A stretch of DNA of 40,321 bases from an uncultured Collinsella sp. (GCA_900545055.1 UQXP01000011.1:1-40321); one strand, 5' to 3'; counted from the stretch's first letter, positions 30,839 to 39,698 are shown. Notes: generated by a model not told the origin, from the sequence alone. Translations and numbers: made by a program.

Positions 30839-30913
30839 TTATCGTCGTCGGGAAATTGCGCGCTGGCGTCGGATGGCATTGTCTGCAGTAGTGATGATCT
30901 TTACGAACTGCAT
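30839..30913 (-). CDS. Candidate Arg-rich leader peptide of argG (24 residues)
   Basis: ATG 30913 follows AAAGGAGAGG, a near-perfect ribosome site. The peptide begins MQFVKIITTADN and ends IRRQRAISRRR: six of the last ten sense codons are Arg (four CGA, two CGC), with three CGA in a row before TAA. The last codons and stop lie in a hairpin GACGAT-AACA-ATCGTC, and a T-tailed terminator follows before argG. This is the standard build of an amino-acid leader attenuator: a ribosome stalled on Arg codons would favour read-through. A TACGAT box about 40 nt upstream could be its -10. No other use for such a peptide is evident. Confidence 0.7.
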   Translation of the reverse strand: MQFVKIITTADNAIRRQRAISRRR

Positions 30914-31187
30914 CTGCCTCTCCTTTCACCTATCGCCGGGCGCAATTCAAATATCGTAAACGGTACCTTTTCCTCGGTAAGCGGCTCTTTTGTCGTCTCC
31001 GTTTTCGATGGTCGCTATATTACGCTAAAGTGCCCGCAGCACAAGCGACAAATTCAAATTTCTGAAAAGTTTTTTCATTACTTTGTGAAGCGTGGTGCAA
31101 ATACGCTCCGTTCCTGCGACAATACGCTCGGTTACTGGTTGATGGTTATAACGTCTGAAACAATTTCGAAACGAAAGGCGCGCTTTT

Positions 31188-32015
31188 ATGCAAACTTACG
31201 AATCGGACACCAATATCGGCAGCATTAAGATTCTCGCCGTTGATATGGACAAGACGCTGCTCACCGACGAGCGCGTGTTGCCGCAGGGTCTTGATGAGCG
31301 CCTGGACAAGCTCGCCGACGCCGGCATCGTGTTCTGCCCCGCCAGCGGACGTCCAGCCCCCAAGCTCGAGGAGATGTTCGAGAGCATCAAGAACCGCCTC
31401 GCCTTTTGTCCCGACAACGGAGCGTGCGTCATCTATCGCGGCAGTTATATCTATAAGAGCAACATCGATGTGGCGCTGTATCAGCAGGTCTTGAGCCGTG
31501 CCTCGGAGGATCCTCGCGCCGTTCCCGTCCTGTGCTGCTTCGACGAGTTCTACGTGCTTGCCCGCGACCATCAGTACCACGACGAGATCAGCGTCTACTA
31601 CAACACAATCAACTACGTCGACAGCTTTGAGGGCATTGATTTCGAGTCCAACAAGATTTCGGTCTTCTTCCCCGGCTACGACGCCGAGCCCGCATTCCGC
31701 GAGACCTATAGCCCCGAGTTCTCGGACAAGCTCTACGTCACCAACGCCGGGCGCGAGTGGATCGACTTTATGAACCTGGGTGTCGACAAGGGCGCCGGCG
31801 TCGCGCACCTGTGCGAGCACCTGGGCATCGATATCGCCGATGCCGCTGCCGTGGGCGATACCTACAATGACATCCCCATGCTTGAGCGCGTCGGACACAG
31901 CTTTGTCGTGGACAACGCCGAGGAGCATATGAATGCGCACGCCAAGTGGCGCATTCCGAGCAACAACGACGGGGGCGTACTGACGCTCATCGACGCCATC
32001 TTGGCGGCTCGGTAA
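31188..32015 (+). CDS. Cof-type HAD-IIB phosphatase
   Basis: 275 residues. KILAVDMDKTLL near 14-25 (nucleophile D19, D21) is motif I; PASGRPAPKLEEM is motif II; a C2-type cap sits between; GVDKGAGVAHLCEHLGI holds the motif III lysine and AAAVGDTYNDIPML is motif IV. The VDKG and GDxxND patterns are those of Cof/YidA sugar-phosphate phosphatases. Actual substrate unknown. ATG 31188 has GAAAGGC upstream. The 550-bp space before it holds the divergent arg leader; a TATAAC string at 31147-31152 may be its -10 box. Confidence 0.87.
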   Translation: MQTYESDTNIGSIKILAVDMDKTLLTDERVLPQGLDERLDKLADAGIVFCPASGRPAPKLEEMFESIKNRLAFCPDNGACVIYRGSYIYKSNIDVALYQQVLSRASEDPRAVPVLCCFDEFYVLARDHQYHDEISVYYNTINYVDSFEGIDFESNKISVFFPGYDAEPAFRETYSPEFSDKLYVTNAGREWIDFMNLGVDKGAGVAHLCEHLGIDIADAAAVGDTYNDIPMLERVGHSFVVDNAEEHMNAHAKWRIPSNNDGGVLTLIDAILAAR

Positions 32016-32026
32016 CGTAGCTCATC

Positions 32027-32156
32027 GGACCTGGCCGGGCGAGGCGGGTAAGTTTTTCGCTCGGTCAGGTCCTGGACTCGCTCGGAAAGCACATTAAGTG
32101 CTTTCCGGCTCGTGCGGAATCTACGAAAAACTTACCCGCCTCGCCCGGCCAGGTCC
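32027..32156. repeat. Element E: perfect 33-bp inverted repeat with inner hairpin
   Basis: Arms 32027-32059 and 32124-32156 are exact complements over 33 bp. Between them, 64 nt contain a second hairpin CGGAAAGCAC-ATTAA-GTGCTTTCCG (32083-32107). Exact arms without wobble mean no strand can be assigned. It begins 11 bp past the HAD stop and lies before a separate terminator. Overall nested shape is like elements A-D but the internal motif is different. Confidence 0.85.
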
Positions 32157-32224
32157 TGCGGTGACTTGCTTGCCGCATGGATGGCATCTTGGCGCCTAGA
32201 TACTTTGACTGATTTTTATTGAAC

Positions 32225-32258
32225 GAAGGACGCTCCTTGTTGATGAGGGGCGTCCTTC
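32225..32258. terminator. Bidirectional terminator between the Cof-type HAD gene and polA
   Basis: GAAGGACGC/GCGTCCTTC stem (32225-32233 with 32250-32258) with further CCT/AGG pairing inside. T-rich on the plus side (TGGTTTTG), AT-rich on the minus side. Confidence 0.75.
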
Positions 32259-32293
32259 TGGTTTTGTATTACTTTTGAATTGTGGTCGTGCCC

Positions 32294-35044
32294 TTACTTG
32301 GCGTCTGCCCAGGTCACTCCAGTCGAAGCTTCGGCGATTAGGGGGACGCGGAGGTCTACTACGTGCTCCATGACGTCGCGGACCATGGCGGTCAGGCGCT
32401 CGACTTCGTCGATGGGGCACTCAAAGTCCAGTTCGTCGTGTACCTGCAGGATCATGTGGGCGGCAAAGCCTTCCTCTTCCAGGCGGCGGCTTACGCGGGC
32501 CATGGCGATCTTGATGATGTCGGCGGCGGTTCCCTGCATGGGGTGGTTCATGGCCGTGCGCTCGCCGAAGCCGCGGAGTTGCGGATTTTTGGCCTTGAGC
32601 TCCGGAATATGACGACGGCGGCCGTACATGGTCTCGGCGTAGCCCGTCTGCTTGGCGCGCGCCACCACGTTGTCGAGGAACGTACGCACGCCCGGGTAGG
32701 CCTCGTAGTAGCGGTCGATCATGTCGCGTGCCTCGGCCATCGAGATATGCAGCGACTGCGACAGGCCGTAGGCCTGCTGACCATACACGATGCCAAAGTT
32801 CACGGCCTTGGCGCGGCTACGCAGGTCGGGTGTCACCTCGGACACCGGCACGCCAAATACGCGCGCGGCCGTCTCGGCATGGAAGTCCTCGCCCTCGTTA
32901 AAGGCGCGCACCAAGTGCTCGTCGCCCGAAAGATGCGCGAGCAGGCGCAGCTCAATCTGCGAGTAGTCCACCGCCAAAAAGAGGCTACCCTCCCCCGCCG
33001 AGAACGCCGTCTTGACGGTACGCCCCAGCTCCGAGCGCGTCGGAATGTTTTGCAGATTAGGGTCGCTCGAAGACAGACGCCCCGTCGCGGTGATGGTCTG
33101 GTTGTACGTGGTGTGCACACGACCGTCACCGCGGCGCAGCGGGCCCAACGTGTCCAGATAGGTTGACTTGATCTTGGACTTCTCGCGCCAGTCTAAGATC
33201 AAACGAACAATCTCGTGGTCACGGGCAAGATCACTCAGTACCTTGGCATTGGTCGAATAGTAACCGCGCTTGGTCTTTTTGAGACCCTTGGTCGGAAGGC
33301 CCATCACATCAAAGAGCACATGCGAAAGTTGCATGGGGCTGCCGATGTTAAAGGTCTCGTCACCGGCAAGGTCGCGAATGCTTCGTTCGACCTCGGTGAT
33401 CTGGGTCGCCAGACCCTCGGACAGATTACGCAAGCGGTCGGGATCAACGAGCATGCCCGCGCGCTCCATCTTGGCAAGCACCGGCACGAGTGGCATCTCG
33501 ATGCCATCGAACACGTTGGAGGCATTCTCACGGGCCATGCGGTCGCGCAGCGGTGCGACCAGCGCCAGCGTCAAGGCCGCCGTGCGAGCGGCGGGCGCCG
33601 GAGCGTCCTCACCGGCACCCTCTGCACCGCGCACCGCAGGCAGTGCCATCTGCAGATACGTATCGGCAAGATATGCCTCATCGAACTCGGAGCGATCGGA
33701 ATCCAGCAGATAGGCAGCGACCACGGTATCGAAGATACGCGTGGAATCAGTAGCGAGCGGATCCATGAGCTCGGGCTCAGAAGAATCGATGGACGAAAGC
33801 TCGTGCAGCAGCGCCTTCGTATCCGGGCTCGCCACGCGGCCCTCCATAAACAGGCGCGCAAGCACGCCGGCGATCACACCGTGAGCGAAGTTGAAGCCAT
33901 CGACTACGGCAGTGGAGGCGCCGTCGCCCTCCTCGAGCGCAAACAGGCCCTTGGACGTCGCCAACCACAGCGTGCGCGTCAGTCCAAAGAGCGCGCCCTC
34001 TTCCTTGTCGTCGTCCACCACGGCGGCGACCCACTCGCCGGCATCAATCGCGCGGGAGACCTCAGCCGCAACGGCACCAAGCGCGTCGGCATCGCCGGCG
34101 GCTGCGCGAACCATAGCAGGTATCTCAAACACACTGGAGGCAGCAGCAGTCCCGCCCTCGCCGCCGATCAGCGCCAAGAAACGGTTCTGCATGGCGGTGA
34201 TACCAAGCGTGCCCAGCGCCGCGGAAACCTCATCGGCAGAAAACGCCGGGAAGGACGTCGCCTCAAAATCGAGCTCAACGGGCGCATCGGTGCGGATGGT
34301 CGCCACCTTACGGCTCAGCAGCGCGTCGTCGATGTGTGCGCGCAGGTTTTCGCCCATCTTGCCCTTGACCTCGTCGGCGTGTGCGATGACCTCGTCCAGG
34401 CTACCGTACTGCGCAATGAGCGCGCTCGCCTTTTTGGGGCCGATGCCCGGTACGCCGGGGATGTTATCGGACGTATCGCCCTTCAGACCATAAAAATCGG
34501 GCACGAGCGCCGGCGTGATGCCGTGATATAGATCGTCCACGCTCTCGGGCGTCATGATCGCCACGTCGGACAGGCCCTTGCGGGTCGAGACCACGTTGAC
34601 GTGCTCGGTCACGAGCTGATACATATCGCGATCACCGGTCACCAGCAGCATGTCACAGCCGGCCTGCTCGCCCAGGCGCGCCATGGTTCCCAGGATATCG
34701 TCGCCTTCCCAGCCCTCGGACTGCAGAATCGGCACGTTGAGCGCGCCGAGCAGCTCCTTAATCATCGGAAACTGCACGTGCAGATCGGGGTCCATGGGCG
34801 GGCGCTGCGCCTTATACTGCGGCAGCATCTCCATGCGCACGCGCGGCTTGCCCTTATCAAACGCCACGACCACACCGTCGGGGTTAAAGGCGTCGATCAT
34901 CTTAAGAAACATGTTCAGAAAGCCAAAGATCGCATTGGTGGGGCGACCGTCCGGCGCGTTCATGGTCGGCGGCACGGCGTGGAAGGCGCGATGCATGAGC
35001 GAGTTGCCGTCGATAACGGCAAAGGTGCGGCGCTTGTCAGACAT
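32294..35044 (-). CDS. polA: DNA polymerase I
   Basis: 916 residues. The N-terminal 290 residues are the 5'-3' nuclease (AVIDGNSLMHRAFHA, DRDMYQLV, GLKGDTSDNIPGVPGIG). Polymerase motif A DYSQIELRLLAHLSGD is near 691, motif B RAKAVNFGIVYG near 743 and motif C HDELDFE near 868. The middle region, about 300-500, keeps the length of the 3'-5' exonuclease domain but lacks its DxE, NxxxD and YxxxD metal ligands (VAAVVDDDKEE and LHELSSIDSS where they would be), so proofreading is probably lost, as in Bacillus and Thermus enzymes. ATG 35044 has GAGGT 8 nt upstream. It acts in Okazaki fragment processing and repair. Confidence 0.95.
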   Translation of the reverse strand: MSDKRRTFAVIDGNSLMHRAFHAVPPTMNAPDGRPTNAIFGFLNMFLKMIDAFNPDGVVVAFDKGKPRVRMEMLPQYKAQRPPMDPDLHVQFPMIKELLGALNVPILQSEGWEGDDILGTMARLGEQAGCDMLLVTGDRDMYQLVTEHVNVVSTRKGLSDVAIMTPESVDDLYHGITPALVPDFYGLKGDTSDNIPGVPGIGPKKASALIAQYGSLDEVIAHADEVKGKMGENLRAHIDDALLSRKVATIRTDAPVELDFEATSFPAFSADEVSAALGTLGITAMQNRFLALIGGEGGTAAASSVFEIPAMVRAAAGDADALGAVAAEVSRAIDAGEWVAAVVDDDKEEGALFGLTRTLWLATSKGLFALEEGDGASTAVVDGFNFAHGVIAGVLARLFMEGRVASPDTKALLHELSSIDSSEPELMDPLATDSTRIFDTVVAAYLLDSDRSEFDEAYLADTYLQMALPAVRGAEGAGEDAPAPAARTAALTLALVAPLRDRMARENASNVFDGIEMPLVPVLAKMERAGMLVDPDRLRNLSEGLATQITEVERSIRDLAGDETFNIGSPMQLSHVLFDVMGLPTKGLKKTKRGYYSTNAKVLSDLARDHEIVRLILDWREKSKIKSTYLDTLGPLRRGDGRVHTTYNQTITATGRLSSSDPNLQNIPTRSELGRTVKTAFSAGEGSLFLAVDYSQIELRLLAHLSGDEHLVRAFNEGEDFHAETAARVFGVPVSEVTPDLRSRAKAVNFGIVYGQQAYGLSQSLHISMAEARDMIDRYYEAYPGVRTFLDNVVARAKQTGYAETMYGRRRHIPELKAKNPQLRGFGERTAMNHPMQGTAADIIKIAMARVSRRLEEEGFAAHMILQVHDELDFECPIDEVERLTAMVRDVMEHVVDLRVPLIAEASTGVTWADAK

Positions 35045-35210
35045 ATTGAATACCTCGCTTTGGGCTGGGCACGGTTTGCTCACTCCAGTTTACACGCTCC
35101 CCGCCCCGCGACCACCGCACATCAGGCTCCCCTGCCGCCGCGGGCCCGCGCGTGATACGATGGCTCACGGTACATCAACCAGCACGATCGATCCGAAAGG
35201 AGCCTGCGTC

Positions 35211-36608
35211 ATGGAGCGTCCCTGCGCATGGAAAAAGTACACGCCACAGCAGATCGAGGAGCTCGAGGAGCTTTGCCGCGGCTATAAGCAGTTTTTGAGC
35301 GAGAACAAGACCGAGCGCCTGTGCGTCAAGACCGGTATCAAGATGGCCGAGGAGGCGGGCTACGTCAATCTGGAGACCGTGATCGCCGAGGGCCGCGCGC
35401 TCAAGGCAGGCGACAAGGTGTACGCCGCCAACCACGGCAAGGACCTCATGCTCGTCAACCTGGGCACCGCCCCGCTCGAGCAGGGCTTTAACATCCTGGG
35501 CGCCCACGTGGACTCGCCGCGCCTGGACCTCAAACAAAACCCCGCCTTCGAGGCCGGCGACATGGCCTATCTCGACACGCACTACTACGGCGGCGTCAAG
35601 AGCTACCACTGGGTCGCTTCCCCGCTCGCACTCGTAGGCGTCATCTGCAAAAAGGACGGCACCACCGTCGACATCAACATCGGCGACAAGGCGGACGACC
35701 CGGTCTTTACCATCTCCGACTTGCTGATCCACCTCTCGAGTGAGCAGATGTCCAAGCCCGCCAAGGACGCCGTCGACGCCGAGATCCTTGACGTGATCGT
35801 GGGTGGCCGCCCCGTCAAGTTTGACGAGGACGACAAGGACGCCCCCAAGGAGCCCGTCAAGCAAATGTTCCTGGACATCCTCAAGGAGCAGTATGACGTC
35901 GAGGAGGAGGACTTCCTCTCCGCCGAGATCGAGGTCGTGCCCGCCGGCCCGGCCCGCGACATGGGCCTCGACCGCTCCATGATTTTGGGCTATGGCCACG
36001 ACGACCGTGTCTGCGCCTATCCGTCCATGCTCGCTCAGATCAATGTGGCCAACGTGGAGCGCACGAGCATCACGCTCATCGTCGACAAGGAGGAGATCGG
36101 CTCCGTGGGTGCCACCGGTATGACGAGCCGCTTCTTCGAGAACACCGTCGCCGAGATCATGACGCTCGCCGGCGAGGACAGCCCGCTTGCCCTGCGCCGT
36201 GCACTCGCCCGCAGTCGTATGCTCTCCTCCGACGTGTCCGCCGGCTTCGACCCGGGCTATGCCGGCAAGTTCGAGACCAAGAACGCCGCCTTCATGGGCC
36301 GCGGCCTGTGCTTTAACAAGTACACGGGCAGCCGCGGCAAGGGTGGCTCCAACGACGCCGACGCCGAGTACGTGGCCCTCGTCCGCGACATCATGGACGA
36401 GGCCGGCGTGGACTTCCAGACCTGCGAGCTCGGCCGCGTCAACGCGGGCGGCGGCGGCACCATCGCCTACATCATGGCCAAGTACGGCATGAACGTCATC
36501 GACTCCGGCGTTGCCGTCCTGTCCATGCACGCCCTGTGGGAGGTCGCCAACAAGGCCGATATCTACGAGGCCTACCGCGGCTACAAAGCCTTCCTCGAGC
36601 GCGCCTAA
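35211..36608 (+). CDS. M18 family aminopeptidase
   Basis: 465 residues. NILGAHVDSPRLDLK near 94-108 (His99, Asp101), DKEEIGSVGATG near 303-314 and MLSSDVSAGFDP near 343-354 are the metal and catalytic motifs of the M18 group, and SGVAVLSMHALWEVANKAD holds the last His ligand. These dinuclear zinc enzymes remove N-terminal residues from peptides and form large tetrahedral complexes. ATG 35211 has GAAAGGAG upstream. Strong codon bias (AAG, GAG, GAC, GCC) points to high expression. A long open frame on the other strand is a by-product of that bias. Followed by the terminator-like repeat at 36626. Confidence 0.93.
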   Translation: MERPCAWKKYTPQQIEELEELCRGYKQFLSENKTERLCVKTGIKMAEEAGYVNLETVIAEGRALKAGDKVYAANHGKDLMLVNLGTAPLEQGFNILGAHVDSPRLDLKQNPAFEAGDMAYLDTHYYGGVKSYHWVASPLALVGVICKKDGTTVDINIGDKADDPVFTISDLLIHLSSEQMSKPAKDAVDAEILDVIVGGRPVKFDEDDKDAPKEPVKQMFLDILKEQYDVEEEDFLSAEIEVVPAGPARDMGLDRSMILGYGHDDRVCAYPSMLAQINVANVERTSITLIVDKEEIGSVGATGMTSRFFENTVAEIMTLAGEDSPLALRRALARSRMLSSDVSAGFDPGYAGKFETKNAAFMGRGLCFNKYTGSRGKGGSNDADAEYVALVRDIMDEAGVDFQTCELGRVNAGGGGTIAYIMAKYGMNVIDSGVAVLSMHALWEVANKADIYEAYRGYKAFLERA

Positions 36609-36625
36609 TCCACCCCACCCATAAC

Positions 36626-36695
36626 TTGCGGTGGAATACGGATTGATTTGGTCTTTCAATAGCCCAAACAGACCGTATTCCACCGCAATTTCTTT
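36626..36695 (+). terminator. Terminator-type inverted repeat after the M18 gene
   Basis: TTGCGGTGGAATACGG (36626-36641) pairs exactly with CCGTATTCCACCGCAA (36673-36688), with partial pairing inside, followed by TTTCTTTTTT. The arm is a variant of the repeat at 15774 (TTGCGGTGAAATAGGG), so both come from one family. Confidence 0.8.
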
Positions 36696-36713
36696 TTTGG
36701 CAGAGGAGAGTCC

Positions 36714-37523
36714 ATGCTGCAGGTCATCATTTCGCCCGCCAAGCAGATGCGCGCGGCCCAAGATACTTTTGAAGTCCTGGGCATTCCGCCCTTTGTGCGC
36801 GAGACAGCTCGCCTCCACCGCGCACTGCTAGATATCGAGCGGAATGAAGGCAGCGGCGGCCTGCAGGCCCTTTGGAACGTGAGCGACAGGCTGCTTACAG
36901 CGTGCCTGGATACGCTTCACGAATTTATGCCCGTCCTGAGCGATGCCGACCTCGCCGATCCCGATATCGCGCGTCGAATCTCCCCCGCCGTCATGTCCTA
37001 TCACGGCATCCAATACCAAAGCATGGCGCCCGAGGTCATGGATGCCGCACAGCTCGACTGGCTGCAAAACCATCTCTGGATCCTCTCGGGACTCTACGGA
37101 TGCGTACGCCCCTTCCATGCCGTTGAACCGTATCGGCTGGAGATGGGCGCGAAGCTTGTCGTCGACGGTGCCCGAGACCTCTACGCATTTTGGGGCGACA
37201 AGCTCGTACGGACTATCGCTCCGGCAGGCTCCAACGCTACGATCGTCAACCTCGCCAGCGCGGAATACGCCAAAGCTGTTCTCACCAGCCTCACCACCGA
37301 TGCCACGGTCGTCACATGTCTCTTTGGCGAAGGCATCCGCAACGGCAAGCCCATCCAGCGCTCGACCGCCAGCAAAAAGGCGCGCGGCTCCATGGTGCGC
37401 TGGATGGCAGAAAACAAGCTCGAGGATGCAAGCGAACTTACCGCATTCAACATCGGCTATCGGCACATCCCCGAGCTTTCAGACAAAAACACCCTGGTTT
37501 TCATGAACGCGCAGGCACAATAG
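36714..37523 (+). CDS. yaaA: Peroxide stress protein YaaA
   Basis: 269 residues of the UPF0246/DUF328 family: MLQVIISPAKQM at the start, MSYHGIQYQSM near 94-104, LWILSGLYGCVRPFHAVEPYRLEMG near 121-145, and KKARGSMVRWM with FNIGYRH towards the end. In E. coli YaaA lowers free iron under H2O2 stress and binds DNA. ATG 36714 has AGAGGAGAG upstream. In a strict anaerobe it may guard Fe-S enzymes against oxygen exposure; that is inference. Single gene between a terminator and a convergent gene. Confidence 0.92.
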   Translation: MLQVIISPAKQMRAAQDTFEVLGIPPFVRETARLHRALLDIERNEGSGGLQALWNVSDRLLTACLDTLHEFMPVLSDADLADPDIARRISPAVMSYHGIQYQSMAPEVMDAAQLDWLQNHLWILSGLYGCVRPFHAVEPYRLEMGAKLVVDGARDLYAFWGDKLVRTIAPAGSNATIVNLASAEYAKAVLTSLTTDATVVTCLFGEGIRNGKPIQRSTASKKARGSMVRWMAENKLEDASELTAFNIGYRHIPELSDKNTLVFMNAQAQ

Positions 37524-37546
37524 GCCCGCCGTTTCCAAACACCCCA

Positions 37547-38062
37547 TTACTCCGCCAAGCCATCGGCCTTTGCAATCTCGCTCGTCGAGCCATCTTGGTA
37601 GGTAATCTTAACGTGCTCTACGTCGGATACCGTAACGCCCGACGGAGGTTCCAGACGCCACTCCGTCAGAGCGATATCCATGGTCGTGGGCACATCGCCC
37701 TGATCTTTGAGCTTCACCGTGAGTGTTTTGAGTGCCTCATCAAACGTCACGCGTTCGATTTCTTCACCCGGAATAGACCCGCCGCTCAACTGCAGCTGCA
37801 CAAACTCGTCGCGCGGATACCAGTAGTCGCCCGGTGCGGCAACGGTATTGCCGCCCGCGACCCTCACCGTCATTATCGGCAGGGCATCATCAGTCTCGAA
37901 CTCCCAGGCAGCGCCGCCGCGACCGCCAAACGTCCAAATACAAAAGGCAATCACCAGCACGGCAAGCACCGCAAAGCCAATCGCGACCAACCCATGGTGC
38001 GCACGGCCCTCCTCGGCCGATATGTCCCATTGCGTCTCTCGATATAGATGCTTGTCTTCCAT
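37547..38062 (-). CDS. Membrane-anchored protein of unknown function
   Basis: 171 residues. A polar 22-residue N-terminus is followed by one membrane helix (GLVAIGFAVLAVLVIAFCIW, 24-43) and a Gly-rich turn, then about 125 residues outside the membrane, rich in beta-type patterns (MTVRVAGGNTVAAPGDYWYP, ERVTFDEALKTLTVKL, HVKITYQDGS). No family recognised. Start ATG 38062 with GGGGAGG upstream. Convergent with yaaA and divergent from the TPP riboswitch/thiC. Confidence 0.75.
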   Translation of the reverse strand: MEDKHLYRETQWDISAEEGRAHHGLVAIGFAVLAVLVIAFCIWTFGGRGGAAWEFETDDALPIMTVRVAGGNTVAAPGDYWYPRDEFVQLQLSGGSIPGEEIERVTFDEALKTLTVKLKDQGDVPTTMDIALTEWRLEPPSGVTVSDVEHVKITYQDGSTSEIAKADGLAE

Positions 38063-38112
38063 GTACGCCTCCCCACAGGCACGCTCGTTGGCCCAATCGT
38101 ACCCATTCGAGC

Positions 38113-38118
38113 TATACT
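38113..38118 (+). promoter_or_regulatory. -10 box of the thiC transcript
   Basis: TATACT in CGAGCTATACTTGAG, about 15 nt ahead of the riboswitch. A TTGGCC at 38088-38093 is the best -35, with a long 19-nt spacer. Confidence 0.5.
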
Positions 38119-38132
38119 TGAGCCCATTACAT

Positions 38133-38229
38133 AAACGGGGAGCTTGCAGGACAAGACGGCAGGCTGAGATTGGGCGCGCCCGCCCTGACCCGCAAACCTG
38201 ATATGGGTAATGCCAACGAAGGGAGCCGT
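38133..38229 (+). promoter_or_regulatory. TPP riboswitch (THI element)
   Basis: The conserved strings of the aptamer occur in order: ACGGGGAGC, GGCTGAGAT (38162-38170), GACCCG then AACCTGATATGGGTAATGCC (38195-38214) and AACGAAGGGAGCCGTG. It binds thiamine pyrophosphate. The AGGGAG that serves as thiC ribosome site is in the last part of the aptamer, 9 nt before the ATG, and no T-tailed hairpin lies between, so control is probably at translation. Confidence 0.95.
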
Positions 38230-38233
38230 GCCA

Positions 38234-39568
38234 ATGAGCACACAGACCGAGCCCAAGCTCGTCACGCAAATCGACTTCGCCCGTGCCGGGCAGATCACGC
38301 CGCAGATGAAGGAAGTCGCCGAGCGCGAGCATCGCGACCCCGAGTACATCCGCGAGCGCGTGGCCGACGGCCGCATCGCCATTCCCGCCAATATTGTGCA
38401 CATCAAAAAGGGCATGCGCGCCTTTGGCGTCGGTGAAGGCCTGTCCACCAAGGTCAACGTGAACTTGGGCATCTCGGGCGACAAGGCCGATGCCGCCGAG
38501 GAATGGAAGAAGGTCAAGATCGCCGAGGACTTTGGCGCCGACGCCATCATGGACCTCTCAAACTCGGGCAAGACGCGCCAGTTCCGCCAGCAGCTCATCG
38601 ACGAGACGCCGCTCATGGTAGGCACCGTCCCCATGTACGACGCCATCGGCTACATGGAAAAGCCGCTGGTCAAGCTCACCAAGGACGACCTGTTCGAAGT
38701 CGTGCGCGCGCATGCCGAGGACGGCGTGGACTTTATGACCATTCACTGCGGCATCAACAAGTCGGTCACCAAGACCTTTAAGGAGACCGGCCGCCTGATG
38801 AACATCGTGAGCCGCGGCGGCTCACTGCTGTTTGGCTGGATGGAGGTCACCGGTAACGAGAACCCGTTCTATGAGTTCTACGACGAGTTGCTCGAGATTT
38901 GCCACGAGTACGACGTGACGATTTCGCTCGGCGACTCCTGCCGCCCGGGCTGCCTCTACGACTCCAACGACGCCACCGAGACCGCTGAGATGATCGAGCT
39001 GGGCAAGCTGTGCAAGCGCGCTTGGGCCGCCGGCGTCCAGGTCATGGTCGAGGGCCCGGGTCACATGGCGCTCGACGAGATCGCCGCCAACATGAAACTG
39101 CAGAAGCGCCTGTGCCACAATGCTCCGTTCTATGTGCTCGGGCCGCTGGTGACCGATATCGGCGTGGGTTACGACCACATCACCGCTGCCATCGGCGGCG
39201 CCATCTCCGCCAGCTCCGGTGCCGACTTCCTGTGCTACGTGACACCGGCAGAGCACCTATGCCTGCCCAACGCCCAGGATGTGCTCGATGGCCTCATGGC
39301 CACCAAGATCGCCGCACACGCCGCCGATATCGCCAAAAAGGTGCCGCACGCCCGCGACATGGACGACAAGATGGGCCAGGCACGCCGCAAGCTCGACTGG
39401 GATGCCATGTGGGAGTGTGCTCTCGACCCGGTCACCGGTAAGAAGCGCTACGAGGAGTCCCCCGCCGCCACCGAGGGCACCTGCACCATGTGTGGCAAGA
39501 TGTGCGCCGTCCGCACCGTTAACAAGGTGTTCGAAGGCACGACGATCGATCTCGGCATGGAGGACTAG
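38234..39568 (+). CDS. thiC: Phosphomethylpyrimidine synthase ThiC
   Basis: 444 residues. The radical-SAM-type enzyme turns aminoimidazole ribotide to HMP-P in thiamin synthesis. It has GEGLSTKVNVNLGISGD near 60-77, MDLSNSGKTRQFRQ, HCGINKSV, SLGDSCRPGCLYDSND, VEGPGHMALDEI and GAISASSGADFLCYVTPAEHL. The C-terminal cluster motif is CTMCGKMC, a CX2CX3C spacing one residue shorter than the CX2CX4C of the E. coli type; I think this form is usual in anaerobes. The long N-terminal domain of proteobacterial ThiC is missing. ATG 38234 is right behind the TPP riboswitch. High codon bias. Confidence 0.95.
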   Translation: MSTQTEPKLVTQIDFARAGQITPQMKEVAEREHRDPEYIRERVADGRIAIPANIVHIKKGMRAFGVGEGLSTKVNVNLGISGDKADAAEEWKKVKIAEDFGADAIMDLSNSGKTRQFRQQLIDETPLMVGTVPMYDAIGYMEKPLVKLTKDDLFEVVRAHAEDGVDFMTIHCGINKSVTKTFKETGRLMNIVSRGGSLLFGWMEVTGNENPFYEFYDELLEICHEYDVTISLGDSCRPGCLYDSNDATETAEMIELGKLCKRAWAAGVQVMVEGPGHMALDEIAANMKLQKRLCHNAPFYVLGPLVTDIGVGYDHITAAIGGAISASSGADFLCYVTPAEHLCLPNAQDVLDGLMATKIAAHAADIAKKVPHARDMDDKMGQARRKLDWDAMWECALDPVTGKKRYEESPAATEGTCTMCGKMCAVRTVNKVFEGTTIDLGMED

Positions 39569-39698
39569 CCTTATCGCCGCGGCCGCGCCTGACGGCGAGC
39601 TGGCGCCTGTCAATTGTTGACATGTGAACATTTATTTACATTTGCGTAAAGATTGCATCGCCCGCCCGGGTTCGACATAGAGCCGGCCCGGGCATCTT

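Noticed and set aside
30770..31228. 152-codon plus-strand open frame between argG and the Cof-type HAD gene
   Set aside because: No motif, atypical codon use, no good ribosome site, overlap with the start of the HAD gene, and it runs antisense to the arg leader elements that explain this space better.
35175..36818. 547-codon minus-strand open frame opposite the M18 aminopeptidase
   Set aside because: Caused by the strong codon bias of the aminopeptidase; the sequence is a repetitive Val/Gly/Leu/Asp mix with no known motifs, and it runs through the terminator and into yaaA.
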